From: JAJFFW01 sp038531315
GTDB taxonomy: Bacteria > Pseudomonadota > Alphaproteobacteria > Caulobacterales > Parvularculaceae
DNA: 16,246 bases
Assembly (NCBI GenBank): GCA_038531315.1
Contig: JBCBBT010000070.1
Coordinates: forward strand, 1-16,246
Direction: 5' to 3'
This document shows positions 5,244-13,114 of this stretch, piece by piece. A program made the translations under genes and the position numbers. The number at the start of each line of letters is the position of its first letter. The first letter of the stretch is position 1. The notes beneath the pieces are model-generated. The model was not told the DNA's origin. It saw nothing but the letters and a program-made list of their open reading frames with translations, and did no database searches.

Positions 5244-6320
5244 TCAGGTTGCGCGCCGGATCGCATCGAGCGTCAGCGCGCCGGTCAGTCGTCCCGATAC
5301 GGACGCCACCGCGACGTCGATCAAATCGAAGATGACGTCGAATTCCTTCAAGATCGTCTCAACGCGCTCGGGGCTTGTCAGCGGCTTGAACATGGTCCCG
5401 ATGGCGAGCCGGTCGCCGGTCTGAACCGCAATCAGGAGCTTTCCGTCCTCAAAGACCGCCTGCAGGCCGGCATTGTCGAACAGCCGGTTCAACTCGTTGA
5501 ACCGCTCCAGCACGATCGGGTCGAGCAGCGTATGCGCTTCCACCTGATCGCGGCTCCACGCCTCGAACGCCTTTTCAAATTCCGGCGAGGCGAGCCCGAC
5601 GCGGGAGAAATCCTTACCGGGCTTGCCGAGACGATTGGCGAGCCCGAGATCGCGCCGCAACACCGTGACGCTCGCAAACGACCTCGGATAATCGATCGCC
5701 AGGATCTGTCCGTCAAAGACCGTCCGGGTCGACCGGCTCTTGCCCGAGCTGCGATAGCGCAGCCGCGCCTCACACAGGGTGAACCCGCAATCGCGGTATG
5801 CGCCCGTCACCGCGTCTTCCCAGTCTTCGCGGTTAAAAGCGCCGAACAGCTTGCGGTCGATCAGGGTTTGCGCATAAGCGGGCCGGTCGATTTTCGGCCT
5901 ATAATCGAAGCCAAACCAGTCGCAGACCTTGGCGAGGACGTCATCGCTGAGCCGGCGCTTCAAGAGCCCGAGCGGCGCATTGGCCAGCCCAACGCCGAAC
6001 ACAATCGCCAGGATCGCGACATGAATGCTCGCGCCGCCCAACGGCTTCAGCAAAAACAACAGCGTCGCAATCGCGCCGCTCGCCGTTAACCCGACGGCAA
6101 ACAACGTTACCGCATTCTTGCGACGCGCCTCCTGACTGGCCAGAAAGGGCGCGATAACCTCCCGGTAATGACGGTCAAAGCCGTCAAATTCGCGCCGGTC
6201 CGTCGGGATCGACAGCGCCGGCCCGCGCGCCAGCGGCTCGGAAAGTTGCGCGTCCATGGTCGCGAAATCCTTGTCGGGCAAATCCATGCCAGTCCCTGTG
6301 GTCCCAATCCTTGTGTTCAT
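5244..6320 (-). CDS. DUF3137 domain membrane protein
   Basis: From the ATG at 6320 this is a 358-aa protein. An N-terminal soluble part (DGFDRHYREVIAPFLASQEARRKNA) leads into two adjacent hydrophobic segments (VTLFAVGLTASGAIATLLFLL and HVAILAIVFGVGLANAPLGLL). A long cytosolic domain follows, with YRDCGFTLCEARLRYR, VFDGQILAIDYPR and a C-terminal LLIAVQTGDRLAIGTMF block. This layout (a FxxHYRxVIxPFL-type start, two TM helices, then the beta-rich domain with an F-x-G-x-hydrophobic motif) fits DUF3137, a family of unknown function. The 6320 start has AAGG five bases upstream; an ATG at 6287 is the main alternative. The 70 residues coded further upstream overlap the divergent kinase promoter and look non-coding. 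It is convergent with the helicase gene. Confidence 0.75.
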   Translation of the reverse strand: MNTRIGTTGTGMDLPDKDFATMDAQLSEPLARGPALSIPTDRREFDGFDRHYREVIAPFLASQEARRKNAVTLFAVGLTASGAIATLLFLLKPLGGASIHVAILAIVFGVGLANAPLGLLKRRLSDDVLAKVCDWFGFDYRPKIDRPAYAQTLIDRKLFGAFNREDWEDAVTGAYRDCGFTLCEARLRYRSSGKSRSTRTVFDGQILAIDYPRSFASVTVLRRDLGLANRLGKPGKDFSRVGLASPEFEKAFEAWSRDQVEAHTLLDPIVLERFNELNRLFDNAGLQAVFEDGKLLIAVQTGDRLAIGTMFKPLTSPERVETILKEFDVIFDLIDVAVASVSGRLTGALTLDAIRRAT

Positions 6321-6355
6321 TGACGCCTTATAGGCGACGGTGTGCAAACACCAGG

Positions 6356-6374
6356 TAAACCGCGATTTAACCAT
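6356..6374 (+). promoter_or_regulatory. Candidate CtrA-binding site upstream of the hybrid kinase
   Basis: TAAA-N7-TTAAC (6356-6371) differs by one base from the alphaproteobacterial CtrA consensus TTAA-N7-TTAAC. Its right half reads TTAACCAT (6367-6374), the extended CtrA half-site. It lies about 60-75 bases before the kinase ATG at 6433, in the divergent gap with the DUF3137 gene. Binding is inferred from the pattern alone. Confidence 0.4.
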
Positions 6375-6432
6375 AGACGGCCATGATGACGGATGCGCTT
6401 CGGCGCAGACCGACCAGAACTGGGCGCGAGCA

Positions 6433-9400
6433 ATGCCTTTCGGCCTTAAGAAATTTTCCCTGTTGCGCGGCGTCAAGAGCGATGCGGCGCTCGATATCGT
6501 GGTTGAAAGCCAGCTCACCGAGCTGCGCAAACAACTGCCGCTGTTCTACGCCGGCTCCATCCTGTGCACCGTTCTTGTTCTGATCGCTTTCATGGACACC
6601 GCGACCCGCTATGCGATCGGCGCCGGCGTCGTCTTGATCGCGTTGATGGCGCTTCGGATTATCCTCTTTTTACGGATGAAACAGGACGCGATGAGCCCGA
6701 TGGAAAAGCGCGAAAGCGTCCTCGCGGTCGGCGTCAACACGATGATCGCCATGGTTGTCGTCAATGTTCTGCTCTTCGTGCTGACGGCGGGCGCGTCCGA
6801 TGAACAACAGCTGATCTTGATGATCTGGGCGGCGTTCTATGCGTTCTCAGGCGGGCTTGCGCTCGCCCCGCGCCGCTGGCCGAGCATGATGATCACCGTC
6901 GGCTCGACAATGCCTTACGCGATCTACCTGTTGTTCTTCGGCGGATCGGTCGCAAAGACGGCGGCGCTGTTCATCGTCGCCTCGGCGCCCATTGCGATCC
7001 GTCAACATCGCCGCGTATCGACTTTTCTGGTCGACGCCGCCTTACAACGCGCCAACACCGAAAAGCGCGAACGCCACAGTGTCCGCTCGCTGCGTGCGCT
7101 GATGGAGCTGGCCTCCGATTGGGTCTGGGAGACGGACCGCGACCTGAAACTCACCTTCCTGTCGTCTTCGTTCCAGAAAGACCTCAATCTCGATCCTTCG
7201 AAAATGATCGGTATGCGCCTCGAGCGCGCGTTCCGCGAAGGCCTCGCTTTTAGCCGCGATACCGATCAAAAACTGTTTCTCGCCGCGATAAAATCACGCG
7301 AATCGCTGCGCGATGTCTTGTGTGAGTTGCGCGCCAATGACGGCGCCGAACGGATCGTGCGCGCCAGCATGGCGCCCCATTTCGACGCTGAGGGCGCCTT
7401 CGCCGGCATGCATGGCTGGATGACCGATGTCACGGACGTCGTGCGCTCACGCGAAGCGCTTGAGGAAAATAACGCCTCCCTCGAAGCGACCGTCGCGCAG
7501 CGCACCCAGCAGCTGACCGAAATCCTGGAGAACATGGCGCAGGGCATTCTGGTTCTCGATGACGCGTTGCAAATCGTGATGTGCAACCGCAAGGTCTGGG
7601 AGACCTCGGGTCTGCCGAAAGAAATGTGGCAACCGGGCAAATCGGTGAAGCCGCTGCTTGAGCTGGGCATAAATCGCGACTTTTACACTTACGAGAATGT
7701 CGACGACTATCTGGAAGACGCGATGTCGGCGCTCGCCAATTTCGGCGTCTTTGAAACGCTGCGCCGTCAGCGCGACGGCGTCACCGTTGGCGAGACCTTG
7801 CGCCGGCGCCCCTCCGGCGGGCTTATCGTCACCTACACGGATTTGACGGAAATGAAGTCGCGCCAGGAGCAACTGGAGCGGCTATCGGCGAAGCTGCGCG
7901 AACAGACCGAGGCGGCGGAAGCCGCCAACCGCGCCAAGTCGGAATTCCTCGCCAATATGAGCCACGAAATCCGCACGCCCATGAACGGCGTCGTCGGCAT
8001 GGCGTCGTTGCTCCTGAATACCCCGTTAACGGACAAACAGCGCGAAATGGCCGATGTGATCGTCTCATCCGGCGACAGCCTGTTGTCGATCATCAACGAT
8101 ATTCTCGATTTCTCGCGGCTCGAAGCGGGCAAATTACGCATGCATGACGCGCCGTTTGATTTGCGCCGTGCGGTAGAAGACATCACATCGCTGTTGAGCA
8201 TGCGGGTCCAGGAAAAAGGCCTTGAGCTGCTCGTCCGGGTCGAGCCCGGGCTCAGCACGCACTTTATCAGCGACGCCGGGCGCATTCGCCAGGTGGTGAC
8301 GAACCTTCTCGGCAACGCGATCAAATTCACCGAGGAAGGCCACGTCCTCGTCGAAGTCAGCGGCGAACCGCGCGGCGAGACCGCCGATATCGAAATCGCG
8401 ATCACCGACACCGGTTGCGGTATTCCGGCGGAAAAACTGGACGCAATCTTTGAAGAATTCGAACAGGTCGACGGATCGGCGGCGCGGCGCTTCGACGGCG
8501 CAGGCCTCGGTCTTGCGATCACCAAACGCATTGTCGACGCGCTTGGCGGCTCGATTTCGGTCGCCAGCGAAGTCGGCGAAGGCTCGGTCTTTACCGTCCG
8601 TCTGCGCATGAAAATTGATGATGCGTCGAAGAACCTCGCCGTGCAAACGAGCGATGCATTTAGTGGCGTCAATGCATGCATCGTTGACGATAACGCCGTG
8701 AACCGGAAAATCCTGAGCGAACAATTTGCGTCCTGGGGGATGGATGCGACAGCCTTTGAGCGCGGGCCGGAAGCGCTCGCTGCGATGGCGATGGCCGAGG
8801 AGAAAGGCGCGCCTTTTGATATCGCAGTGCTCGATTTTCAAATGCCGACCATGGACGGCATGGACCTCGCCGAGAAAATTCGTCAAACGCCGCCAATTGC
8901 CGACACGCCGCTGATCCTGTTAACATCGGCGGGACCAAAATCGGCGCCGCCGGAAGACATTGAAGCGCTGTTTGACGCCTATCTCGTGAAGCCCGCCCGC
9001 GCGTCGATGATGTTCGATGCGGTCGTCACCTGCCTGCAAACGGGCGCCATTAGAAAAGCCGCCGCCGCAAGCGCTTGCCTGTCTGAAGGCGCTTCATCTT
9101 CTGAAGACGCTTCATCATCCCCAAGCGCCGAGCCGGAGGCTCGCGGCGCGGCGGCTCTGGATCTTGATGTGCTTGTCGCGGAGGATAACACCGTCAATCA
9201 GATGGTGATCCGGGCGATGCTGGAAAATCTTGGCTGCACGGTGCGGATCGCAGAAAACGGATGCGACGCCGTCGACGCCTATCGCGCCAAGCGACCGTCG
9301 GTTGTCCTGATGGACGTCTCGATGCCGAAAATGGACGGGGTTGAGGCGACGGCGGCTCTGCGCGCATTACAGGCCGAAGACGGCGTCCGTGTGCCGATTA

Positions 9401-9567
9401 TCGGCGTTACGGCCCACGCCATGCATGAGGATCGCGACAAATGCCTCAATGCGGGTATGGACGATTACCTGCCAAAGCCGGTCAAGGAAGCGATCCTGTT
9501 GGAAAAGCTGACGGCGTGTTGTAAGCTTGCGGACGCAGCCGGTGCCGATCAGTCGCGCGCTGGTTAG
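6433..9567 (+). CDS. Membrane-bound hybrid sensor histidine kinase with two PAS and two receiver domains
   Basis: This is a 1044-aa protein. About six hydrophobic segments lie at residues 38-190, followed by a PAS domain (about 222-335; SDWVWETDRDLKLTFLS), a coiled coil, and a second PAS_7-like domain (about 362-470; ILENMAQGILVLDDALQIVMCN). The kinase core follows: HisKA with phospho-acceptor His511 in MSHEIRTPMNG, and an ATPase domain with Asn628 (NAIKF), Asp659 (DTGCGIP) and the GAGLGLAI box near 689. Two receivers follow, with Asp801 (VLDFQMPTMDG) and Asp961 (LMDVSMPKMDG), both with their conserved acidic pair, Ser/Thr and Lys. There is no recognisable Hpt domain, so phosphate must pass to a separate Hpt protein or regulator. 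The signal is unknown. The ATG at 6433 is preferred to a GTG at 6340, because the upstream part is not family-like and would place the CtrA-like site inside the gene; the ribosome-binding site is weak. Confidence 0.93.
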   Translation: MPFGLKKFSLLRGVKSDAALDIVVESQLTELRKQLPLFYAGSILCTVLVLIAFMDTATRYAIGAGVVLIALMALRIILFLRMKQDAMSPMEKRESVLAVGVNTMIAMVVVNVLLFVLTAGASDEQQLILMIWAAFYAFSGGLALAPRRWPSMMITVGSTMPYAIYLLFFGGSVAKTAALFIVASAPIAIRQHRRVSTFLVDAALQRANTEKRERHSVRSLRALMELASDWVWETDRDLKLTFLSSSFQKDLNLDPSKMIGMRLERAFREGLAFSRDTDQKLFLAAIKSRESLRDVLCELRANDGAERIVRASMAPHFDAEGAFAGMHGWMTDVTDVVRSREALEENNASLEATVAQRTQQLTEILENMAQGILVLDDALQIVMCNRKVWETSGLPKEMWQPGKSVKPLLELGINRDFYTYENVDDYLEDAMSALANFGVFETLRRQRDGVTVGETLRRRPSGGLIVTYTDLTEMKSRQEQLERLSAKLREQTEAAEAANRAKSEFLANMSHEIRTPMNGVVGMASLLLNTPLTDKQREMADVIVSSGDSLLSIINDILDFSRLEAGKLRMHDAPFDLRRAVEDITSLLSMRVQEKGLELLVRVEPGLSTHFISDAGRIRQVVTNLLGNAIKFTEEGHVLVEVSGEPRGETADIEIAITDTGCGIPAEKLDAIFEEFEQVDGSAARRFDGAGLGLAITKRIVDALGGSISVASEVGEGSVFTVRLRMKIDDASKNLAVQTSDAFSGVNACIVDDNAVNRKILSEQFASWGMDATAFERGPEALAAMAMAEEKGAPFDIAVLDFQMPTMDGMDLAEKIRQTPPIADTPLILLTSAGPKSAPPEDIEALFDAYLVKPARASMMFDAVVTCLQTGAIRKAAAASACLSEGASSSEDASSSPSAEPEARGAAALDLDVLVAEDNTVNQMVIRAMLENLGCTVRIAENGCDAVDAYRAKRPSVVLMDVSMPKMDGVEATAALRALQAEDGVRVPIIGVTAHAMHEDRDKCLNAGMDDYLPKPVKEAILLEKLTACCKLADAAGADQSRAG
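9082..9117 (+). repeat. Two 18-bp tandem copies in the kinase linker
   Basis: TCTGAAGGCGCTTCATCT (9082-9099) is followed directly by TCTGAAGACGCTTCATCA (9100-9117). They encode SEGASS and SEDASS in the Ser/Glu-rich linker between the two receiver domains. The duplication is in frame and lengthens a flexible linker. Confidence 0.85.
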
Positions 9568-9588
9568 AAAATCAGCCAGCGCGTTTTT
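9556..9588 (+). terminator. Rho-independent terminator overlapping both convergent stop codons
   Basis: CGCGCTGG (9556-9563) pairs with CCAGCGCG (9576-9583) around a 12-base loop and is followed by TTTTT (9584-9588), the classical form for plus-strand transcripts. The stem arms lie in the last codons of the kinase and of the convergent ABC transporter gene, and the loop holds both stop codons. No T run follows on the minus strand, so it serves mainly the kinase transcript. Confidence 0.82.
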
Positions 9589-11467
9589 CGCCCTCTTTGA
9601 TCTCGGTCTCGAACAACAGCGTCTCGCCGCCATGGACCGCAGCGTTTCCGGTAAGATCTTCCGCTGTCTGACGGCGCCAAAGCGCGGCGTAAAGCCCGTC
9701 CTGCGCCAGCAACGCCTCGTGTGAGCCTTGCTCCGCGACGGCGCCGTCATCGATCACGAAAATCCGGTCGGCACCGGCGATTGTCGACAGGCGGTGTGCG
9801 ACCGAGATCGTTGTGCGGCCTTTTGAAGCCGCGTTGAGCGCGGTTTGCACGTCCTTTTCGGTCTCTGAGTCGAGCGACGACGTCGCCTCGTCGAGAACCA
9901 GTATCGGCGGGTCGAGCAGAATTGCGCGCGCAAGCCCGACGCGTTGTTTCTCACCGCCGGAAAGCTTCAGGCCGCGCTCGCCGACGCGCGTGTCGAGCCC
10001 CTGGGGCAGACCGTCGATGAAAGCGCCGAGCTGCGCGCGGCGCGCGGCGTCCATGATGTCGGCCTCGCTTGCATCGGGGCGCGCATAGGCGAGATTAAAT
10101 CGCAACGTATCGTTGAACAGGACCACATCCTGCGGCACCAGCCCCATGGCGCGGCGCAGGGAGGTTTGCGTCACGGCGCGCAAATCCTGATCGTCGATTG
10201 CAATCGACCCGCTTTCCGGATCGTAAAACCGAAACAGCAGTTTCAGGATCGTCGACTTCCCCGCGCCGCTCGGCCCGACAATGCCCACATGGGCGCCGCC
10301 GTCGATGCGCAGTGAAACCTCGTCAATGCCGCGCGTGCGCCCGTCATGGCGAAATGAGACCTTGTCGAAAAAAATCGCGCCGGGACCGGCCTTCAGGGGA
10401 GCGGCGCCCGGTCCGTCGCGCACCTCCGGCTCGGCGTCGAGGAGATCGTAGAGCTTTTCAATATCGACAGCGCCCTGTTTGATCTCGCGCCAGGCGAAGC
10501 CCAGAATATTGAGCGGGCGATAGATATTCGTCAGCATCAAGATGACCGCCATCACCGATCCGATCTGCATGCCGCCGGTGAGAACCCCGCCGCCGGCGAT
10601 GATCAACACCGCCAGAAGACCGGCGGCCATGATCAACTCCTGACCGGCGTTCAGAACGTTCATGGACTGGATCATCCGGACATATTTGCCGCTATAGGTT
10701 TTGATTGCGTCATCATAGCGCCCCTGTTCGCGGCGCTCGGCGGCGAAGGCTTTGACGGTTTCGAAATTGGCGAGCGTATCCATGGAAATTGCGCGCAGCT
10801 CGGTGTCCGCTTCATTGACCGCGCGGCGGTGTTTGTTGCGCCACTCGGTGACGATCACGGTGAAGACGCCATAGGCGGCGACCGTTGCGATGGCGGCGAG
10901 GCCGAGCCGCCAGTCGTAAAGCACCGCCATCGCGGCGGCCGCAAAACAAAGCTCCACGATCGTCGGGCCGATATTAAAGACCAGGAACCGCAGCATGAAT
11001 TCAATCGCCGCCGCCCCGCGTTCAATGATCCGCGCGAGCGCGCCGGCGCGCCGTGTCAGATGAAAGCGCATCGACTGATCCTGCGCATGGCCGAAGGCTT
11101 CAACCGCAACGAGGCGGTTGGCGTCCTGCGTCACGCGCGTGAAGAAGGCGTCGCGCGCCTGCGGCAGCGCGTTGGAAAGGAAACGCGCCAGAAAGAAAAG
11201 CCCCGCAAGACCAAGGAACGTCGCCATGACCGTTCGCGCATCGACGCCGTCGCCCGGCGCCGCGATCGCATTAATGGCCTCGCCCAGGATCACCGGCGAG
11301 GCGACGGAAAAAGCCTTGGCCGCGATTGTGACAATCAGCGCGAGCGCCATGCGCGGACGCCAGCGTTTCATGTCGTCGCGCCACAGGACGCCCGCCATGC
11401 GCGCAAAGGACCGCCGGAAGCTTTGTGGTCTGATGTTTTTCTCGTCAATGCCGGTCGGCGACGTCAT
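9572..11467 (-). CDS. Atm1/HMT-type ABC exporter (fused membrane and ATPase domains)
   Basis: This 631-aa half-transporter has an N-terminal six-helix membrane domain (about 40-330) and a C-terminal ATPase domain. ATPase motifs are complete: Walker A GPSGAGKS (398-405), Q-loop Gln446 in GLVPQDVVLFNDT, signature LSGGEKQR (502-509), Walker B ILVLDEATSSLD (522-533) and H-loop His558 in SVAHRLSTI. The segment YRPLNILGFAWREIKQGAVDIEKLYDLL (316-343) is characteristic of the Atm1/HMT1 branch. Bacterial members work as homodimers in the inner membrane and export glutathione-linked metals or sulfur species; the mitochondrial relatives serve Fe-S cluster assembly. The ATG at 11467 has GAGGAG about ten bases upstream and matches family length; an upstream in-frame start adds an Arg-rich tail. 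It is convergent with the kinase gene. Confidence 0.93.
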   Translation of the reverse strand: MTSPTGIDEKNIRPQSFRRSFARMAGVLWRDDMKRWRPRMALALIVTIAAKAFSVASPVILGEAINAIAAPGDGVDARTVMATFLGLAGLFFLARFLSNALPQARDAFFTRVTQDANRLVAVEAFGHAQDQSMRFHLTRRAGALARIIERGAAAIEFMLRFLVFNIGPTIVELCFAAAAMAVLYDWRLGLAAIATVAAYGVFTVIVTEWRNKHRRAVNEADTELRAISMDTLANFETVKAFAAERREQGRYDDAIKTYSGKYVRMIQSMNVLNAGQELIMAAGLLAVLIIAGGGVLTGGMQIGSVMAVILMLTNIYRPLNILGFAWREIKQGAVDIEKLYDLLDAEPEVRDGPGAAPLKAGPGAIFFDKVSFRHDGRTRGIDEVSLRIDGGAHVGIVGPSGAGKSTILKLLFRFYDPESGSIAIDDQDLRAVTQTSLRRAMGLVPQDVVLFNDTLRFNLAYARPDASEADIMDAARRAQLGAFIDGLPQGLDTRVGERGLKLSGGEKQRVGLARAILLDPPILVLDEATSSLDSETEKDVQTALNAASKGRTTISVAHRLSTIAGADRIFVIDDGAVAEQGSHEALLAQDGLYAALWRRQTAEDLTGNAAVHGGETLLFETEIKEGEKRAG

Positions 11468-11611
11468 CGGCGGGGGGCTCCTCTCGCAACGGCGCGACCT
11501 TGGCCGCAGCGTCCGCCGGACACAAGCGCGCACGCCGCCGCGCCGGGCGCGCCTTTTCCCCGCAGCACGCGCTCAGGCCCGTAACGAGGTCCCGCGCCGG
11601 CATGGCCGGAT

Positions 11612-11627
11612 GTAACACACTGTTAAC
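11612..11627 (+). promoter_or_regulatory. Candidate CtrA-binding site at the PilZ gene promoter
   Basis: GTAA-N7-TTAAC (11612-11627) differs by one base from the CtrA consensus TTAA-N7-TTAAC. Its right half overlaps the -35 element of the PilZ gene promoter, a typical place for CtrA. This is the second such site in the window and again precedes a signalling gene. It is a pattern match only. Confidence 0.35.
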
Positions 11628-11652
11628 ACCACCACTATAGTTGCTATTTAAT
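11623..11652 (+). promoter_or_regulatory. Sigma70-type promoter of the PilZ gene
   Basis: TTAACA (11623-11628) and TTTAAT (11647-11652) are separated by 18 bases; each differs by one base from the consensus -35 and -10. Transcription would start near 11659, giving a leader of about 17 bases with the GGGGAG ribosome-binding site. The stretch is strikingly AT-rich against its surroundings. Confidence 0.6.
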
Positions 11653-11675
11653 TCAAATAATCGGGGAGATTGCAA

Positions 11676-11957
11676 ATGGCCCTCGCTCTCGAAGCCGCAC
11701 TGGAACCCGCGCCCGACCGGCGCAAGAAACGCCGCCGCCGCACCTTTTACAAGGGCGAAATCGATATCGGCGTCCCGGGCGGCTACATGGAATGCGTTTG
11801 TACGGACCTTTCCGATCAGGGCGCCCGGCTTGATCTCTTGCAGCCGGCGATCCTGCCGAACCGGTTCAAGCTGCGCCTGATCAAAAGCGGCGCCGTGAAG
11901 CAGGCGCGCACCGTCTGGCGCGCGGAAAAATGCATCGGCGTCGTCTTCGAAGCATGA
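11676..11957 (+). CDS. Small single-domain PilZ protein, putative c-di-GMP receptor
   Basis: This 93-aa protein consists of little more than a PilZ domain. An arginine-rich RRKKRRRRTFYKGEI (about 15-29) supplies the RxxxR c-di-GMP motif. DLSDQGARLDL (about 46-56) supplies the (D/N)xSxxG motif, and VWRAEKCIGVVFE closes the barrel. PilZ proteins bind c-di-GMP and control motility, polysaccharide output or cell-cycle steps; the target here is unknown. The ATG at 11676 has GGGGAG seven to ten bases upstream; a TTG two codons earlier is less likely. The gene stands alone between divergent and convergent neighbours, with its own promoter and a candidate CtrA site. Confidence 0.85.
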   Translation: MALALEAALEPAPDRRKKRRRRTFYKGEIDIGVPGGYMECVCTDLSDQGARLDLLQPAILPNRFKLRLIKSGAVKQARTVWRAEKCIGVVFEA

Positions 11958-12033
11958 GGCCTTGATAACAATCTGGCGGCCGCCCGCTCCTCCCGGCGCC
12001 GCCGCCCGCGCCCCCGGCCGCGCCTTCCCTCAC

Positions 12034-12054
12034 ACCGCTTTGCGCAAGAGCGGT
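12034..12054. other. Stem-loop in the gap after the PilZ gene
   Basis: ACCGCTTT and AGAGCGGT form an eight-pair stem (one G-U) around a GCGCA loop in the gap between the convergent PilZ and 3-hydroxyisobutyrate dehydrogenase genes. No T run follows on either strand, so it is at best a weak or Rho-assisted termination structure. Confidence 0.35.
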
Positions 12055-12106
12055 CGCGCGCGGCCGGGCGGCTCGCCGCTCGACGATTGACCCGATTACG
12101 GCGCGG

Positions 12107-12997
12107 CTAGAGTTTTCCCGCGATCAGCTTCATGACGCCGGAAAAATCGAGATCGTCCTTACCCGCCGCTTCCATTAATGCATAAAGCGCTTCGGCTTGC
12201 GCGCCGATCGGCGTCGGCGCGCGCGCGGCGTGGGCGGCTTCCTGGGCGAGGCGCATATCTTTCAGCATCATCGCCGCCGCAAAACCCGGCTTGTAATCGT
12301 TGTTTGACGGCGCGGCGGGCACCGGTCCCGGCGCCGGACAATAACTTGTCATCGACCAGGACTGGCCGGAAGCGGTTGAGGAGATATCGAAAAATGTCCG
12401 CGCATCGAGGCCCAGCCGCTCGGCGAGGTTGAACGCCTCGCAGGTCGCGATCATCGTCGAGCCGAGCAACATGTTGTTGCAGATCTTCGCGACCTGACCG
12501 TTGCCGGCGGCGCCGGCGTGAAAGATATTTTTGCCCATCGCCTCAAGGGCCGGACGCGCGCGGTCAAAAGCGTCCGCCTCGCCGCCGACCATGAATGTCA
12601 GAACGCCGCCGCTCGCCGCTGCAACGCCGCCCGACACCGGCGCATCAACCATCGCAAAGCCTTTGTCGGCGGCGGCCTTTGAGACCGCACGTGCGCTCTC
12701 CACATCAATGGTCGAGGAATCGATCAACAGCGCGCCGGCCCTGGCGTGGGCCAGAACGCCGTAGTCTTCGAGATAGACCGAGCGCACATGCGCGCCCGCC
12801 GGCAACATCGAGACGACAATATCGGCCTCGCCCACTGTTGCGGCGATGGTCTCGCCGCGCGCACACCCGGCCTCGACCGCGCGGTCAATCGCGCCAATCG
12901 ACAAATCCGTCGCGGTCACCGCAAAGCCCGCCTTGGCGAGATTGGCCGCCATCGGACCGCCCATATTGCCGAGGCCGATAAAACCGATTTTTGTCAT
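12107..12997 (-). CDS. mmsB: 3-hydroxyisobutyrate dehydrogenase
   Basis: This 296-aa protein oxidises 3-hydroxyisobutyrate to methylmalonate semialdehyde with NAD+ in valine breakdown. It has the N-terminal dinucleotide motif GFIGLGNMGGPMA (5-17), the substrate-binding DAPVSGG (118-124), catalytic Lys171 in GNGQVAKICNN, and the C-terminal KDMRLAQEAA helix. Its length is normal for the family. The ATG at 12997 has AGGAAC and AGGAA just upstream. It is the last gene of the minus-strand cluster, 117 bases after the glycosyltransferase stop, so it may also have its own promoter; none was clear. Other beta-hydroxyacid dehydrogenases share the fold, but the neighbouring hydrolase and acyl-CoA dehydrogenase make this assignment strong. 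Confidence 0.93.
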   Translation of the reverse strand: MTKIGFIGLGNMGGPMAANLAKAGFAVTATDLSIGAIDRAVEAGCARGETIAATVGEADIVVSMLPAGAHVRSVYLEDYGVLAHARAGALLIDSSTIDVESARAVSKAAADKGFAMVDAPVSGGVAAASGGVLTFMVGGEADAFDRARPALEAMGKNIFHAGAAGNGQVAKICNNMLLGSTMIATCEAFNLAERLGLDARTFFDISSTASGQSWSMTSYCPAPGPVPAAPSNNDYKPGFAAAMMLKDMRLAQEAAHAARAPTPIGAQAEALYALMEAAGKDDLDFSGVMKLIAGKL

Positions 12998-13114
12998 TTC
13001 CTGTTCCTGCCCTGATTTTTTGCCTGCGTTTTTTCTTGTCGCAGCTTGTTTGCGTCATTGCTTTATTCGTCCTGACACGCACGATCCGGTGCGCGCCGCG
13101 TACGGCGCCGGCGC

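Noticed and set aside
5226..6089. Long plus-strand open frame opposite the DUF3137 gene
   Set aside because: It is a composition-driven shadow: Arg/Ala/Asp-rich with no recognisable domain, while the minus strand holds a coherent membrane protein.
6340..6432. Extended N-terminus of the hybrid kinase from a GTG at 6340
   Set aside because: The extra 31 residues are not hydrophobic or family-like and overlap the CtrA-like site; the ATG at 6433 fits better, though its ribosome-binding site is weak.
10829..11584. Plus-strand open frame opposite the ABC exporter
   Set aside because: Low-complexity Arg/His-rich translation without known motifs; shadow of the exporter's membrane domain.
11445..11675. 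Minus-strand 76-aa frame upstream of the ABC exporter
   Set aside because: TTG start over the PilZ promoter, Arg/Ala-rich, no motif; most likely non-coding leader DNA.
13000..13114. Promoter for the 3-hydroxyisobutyrate dehydrogenase gene
   Set aside because: The gap is AT-richer near the gene, but no convincing -35/-10 pair could be found on the minus strand.
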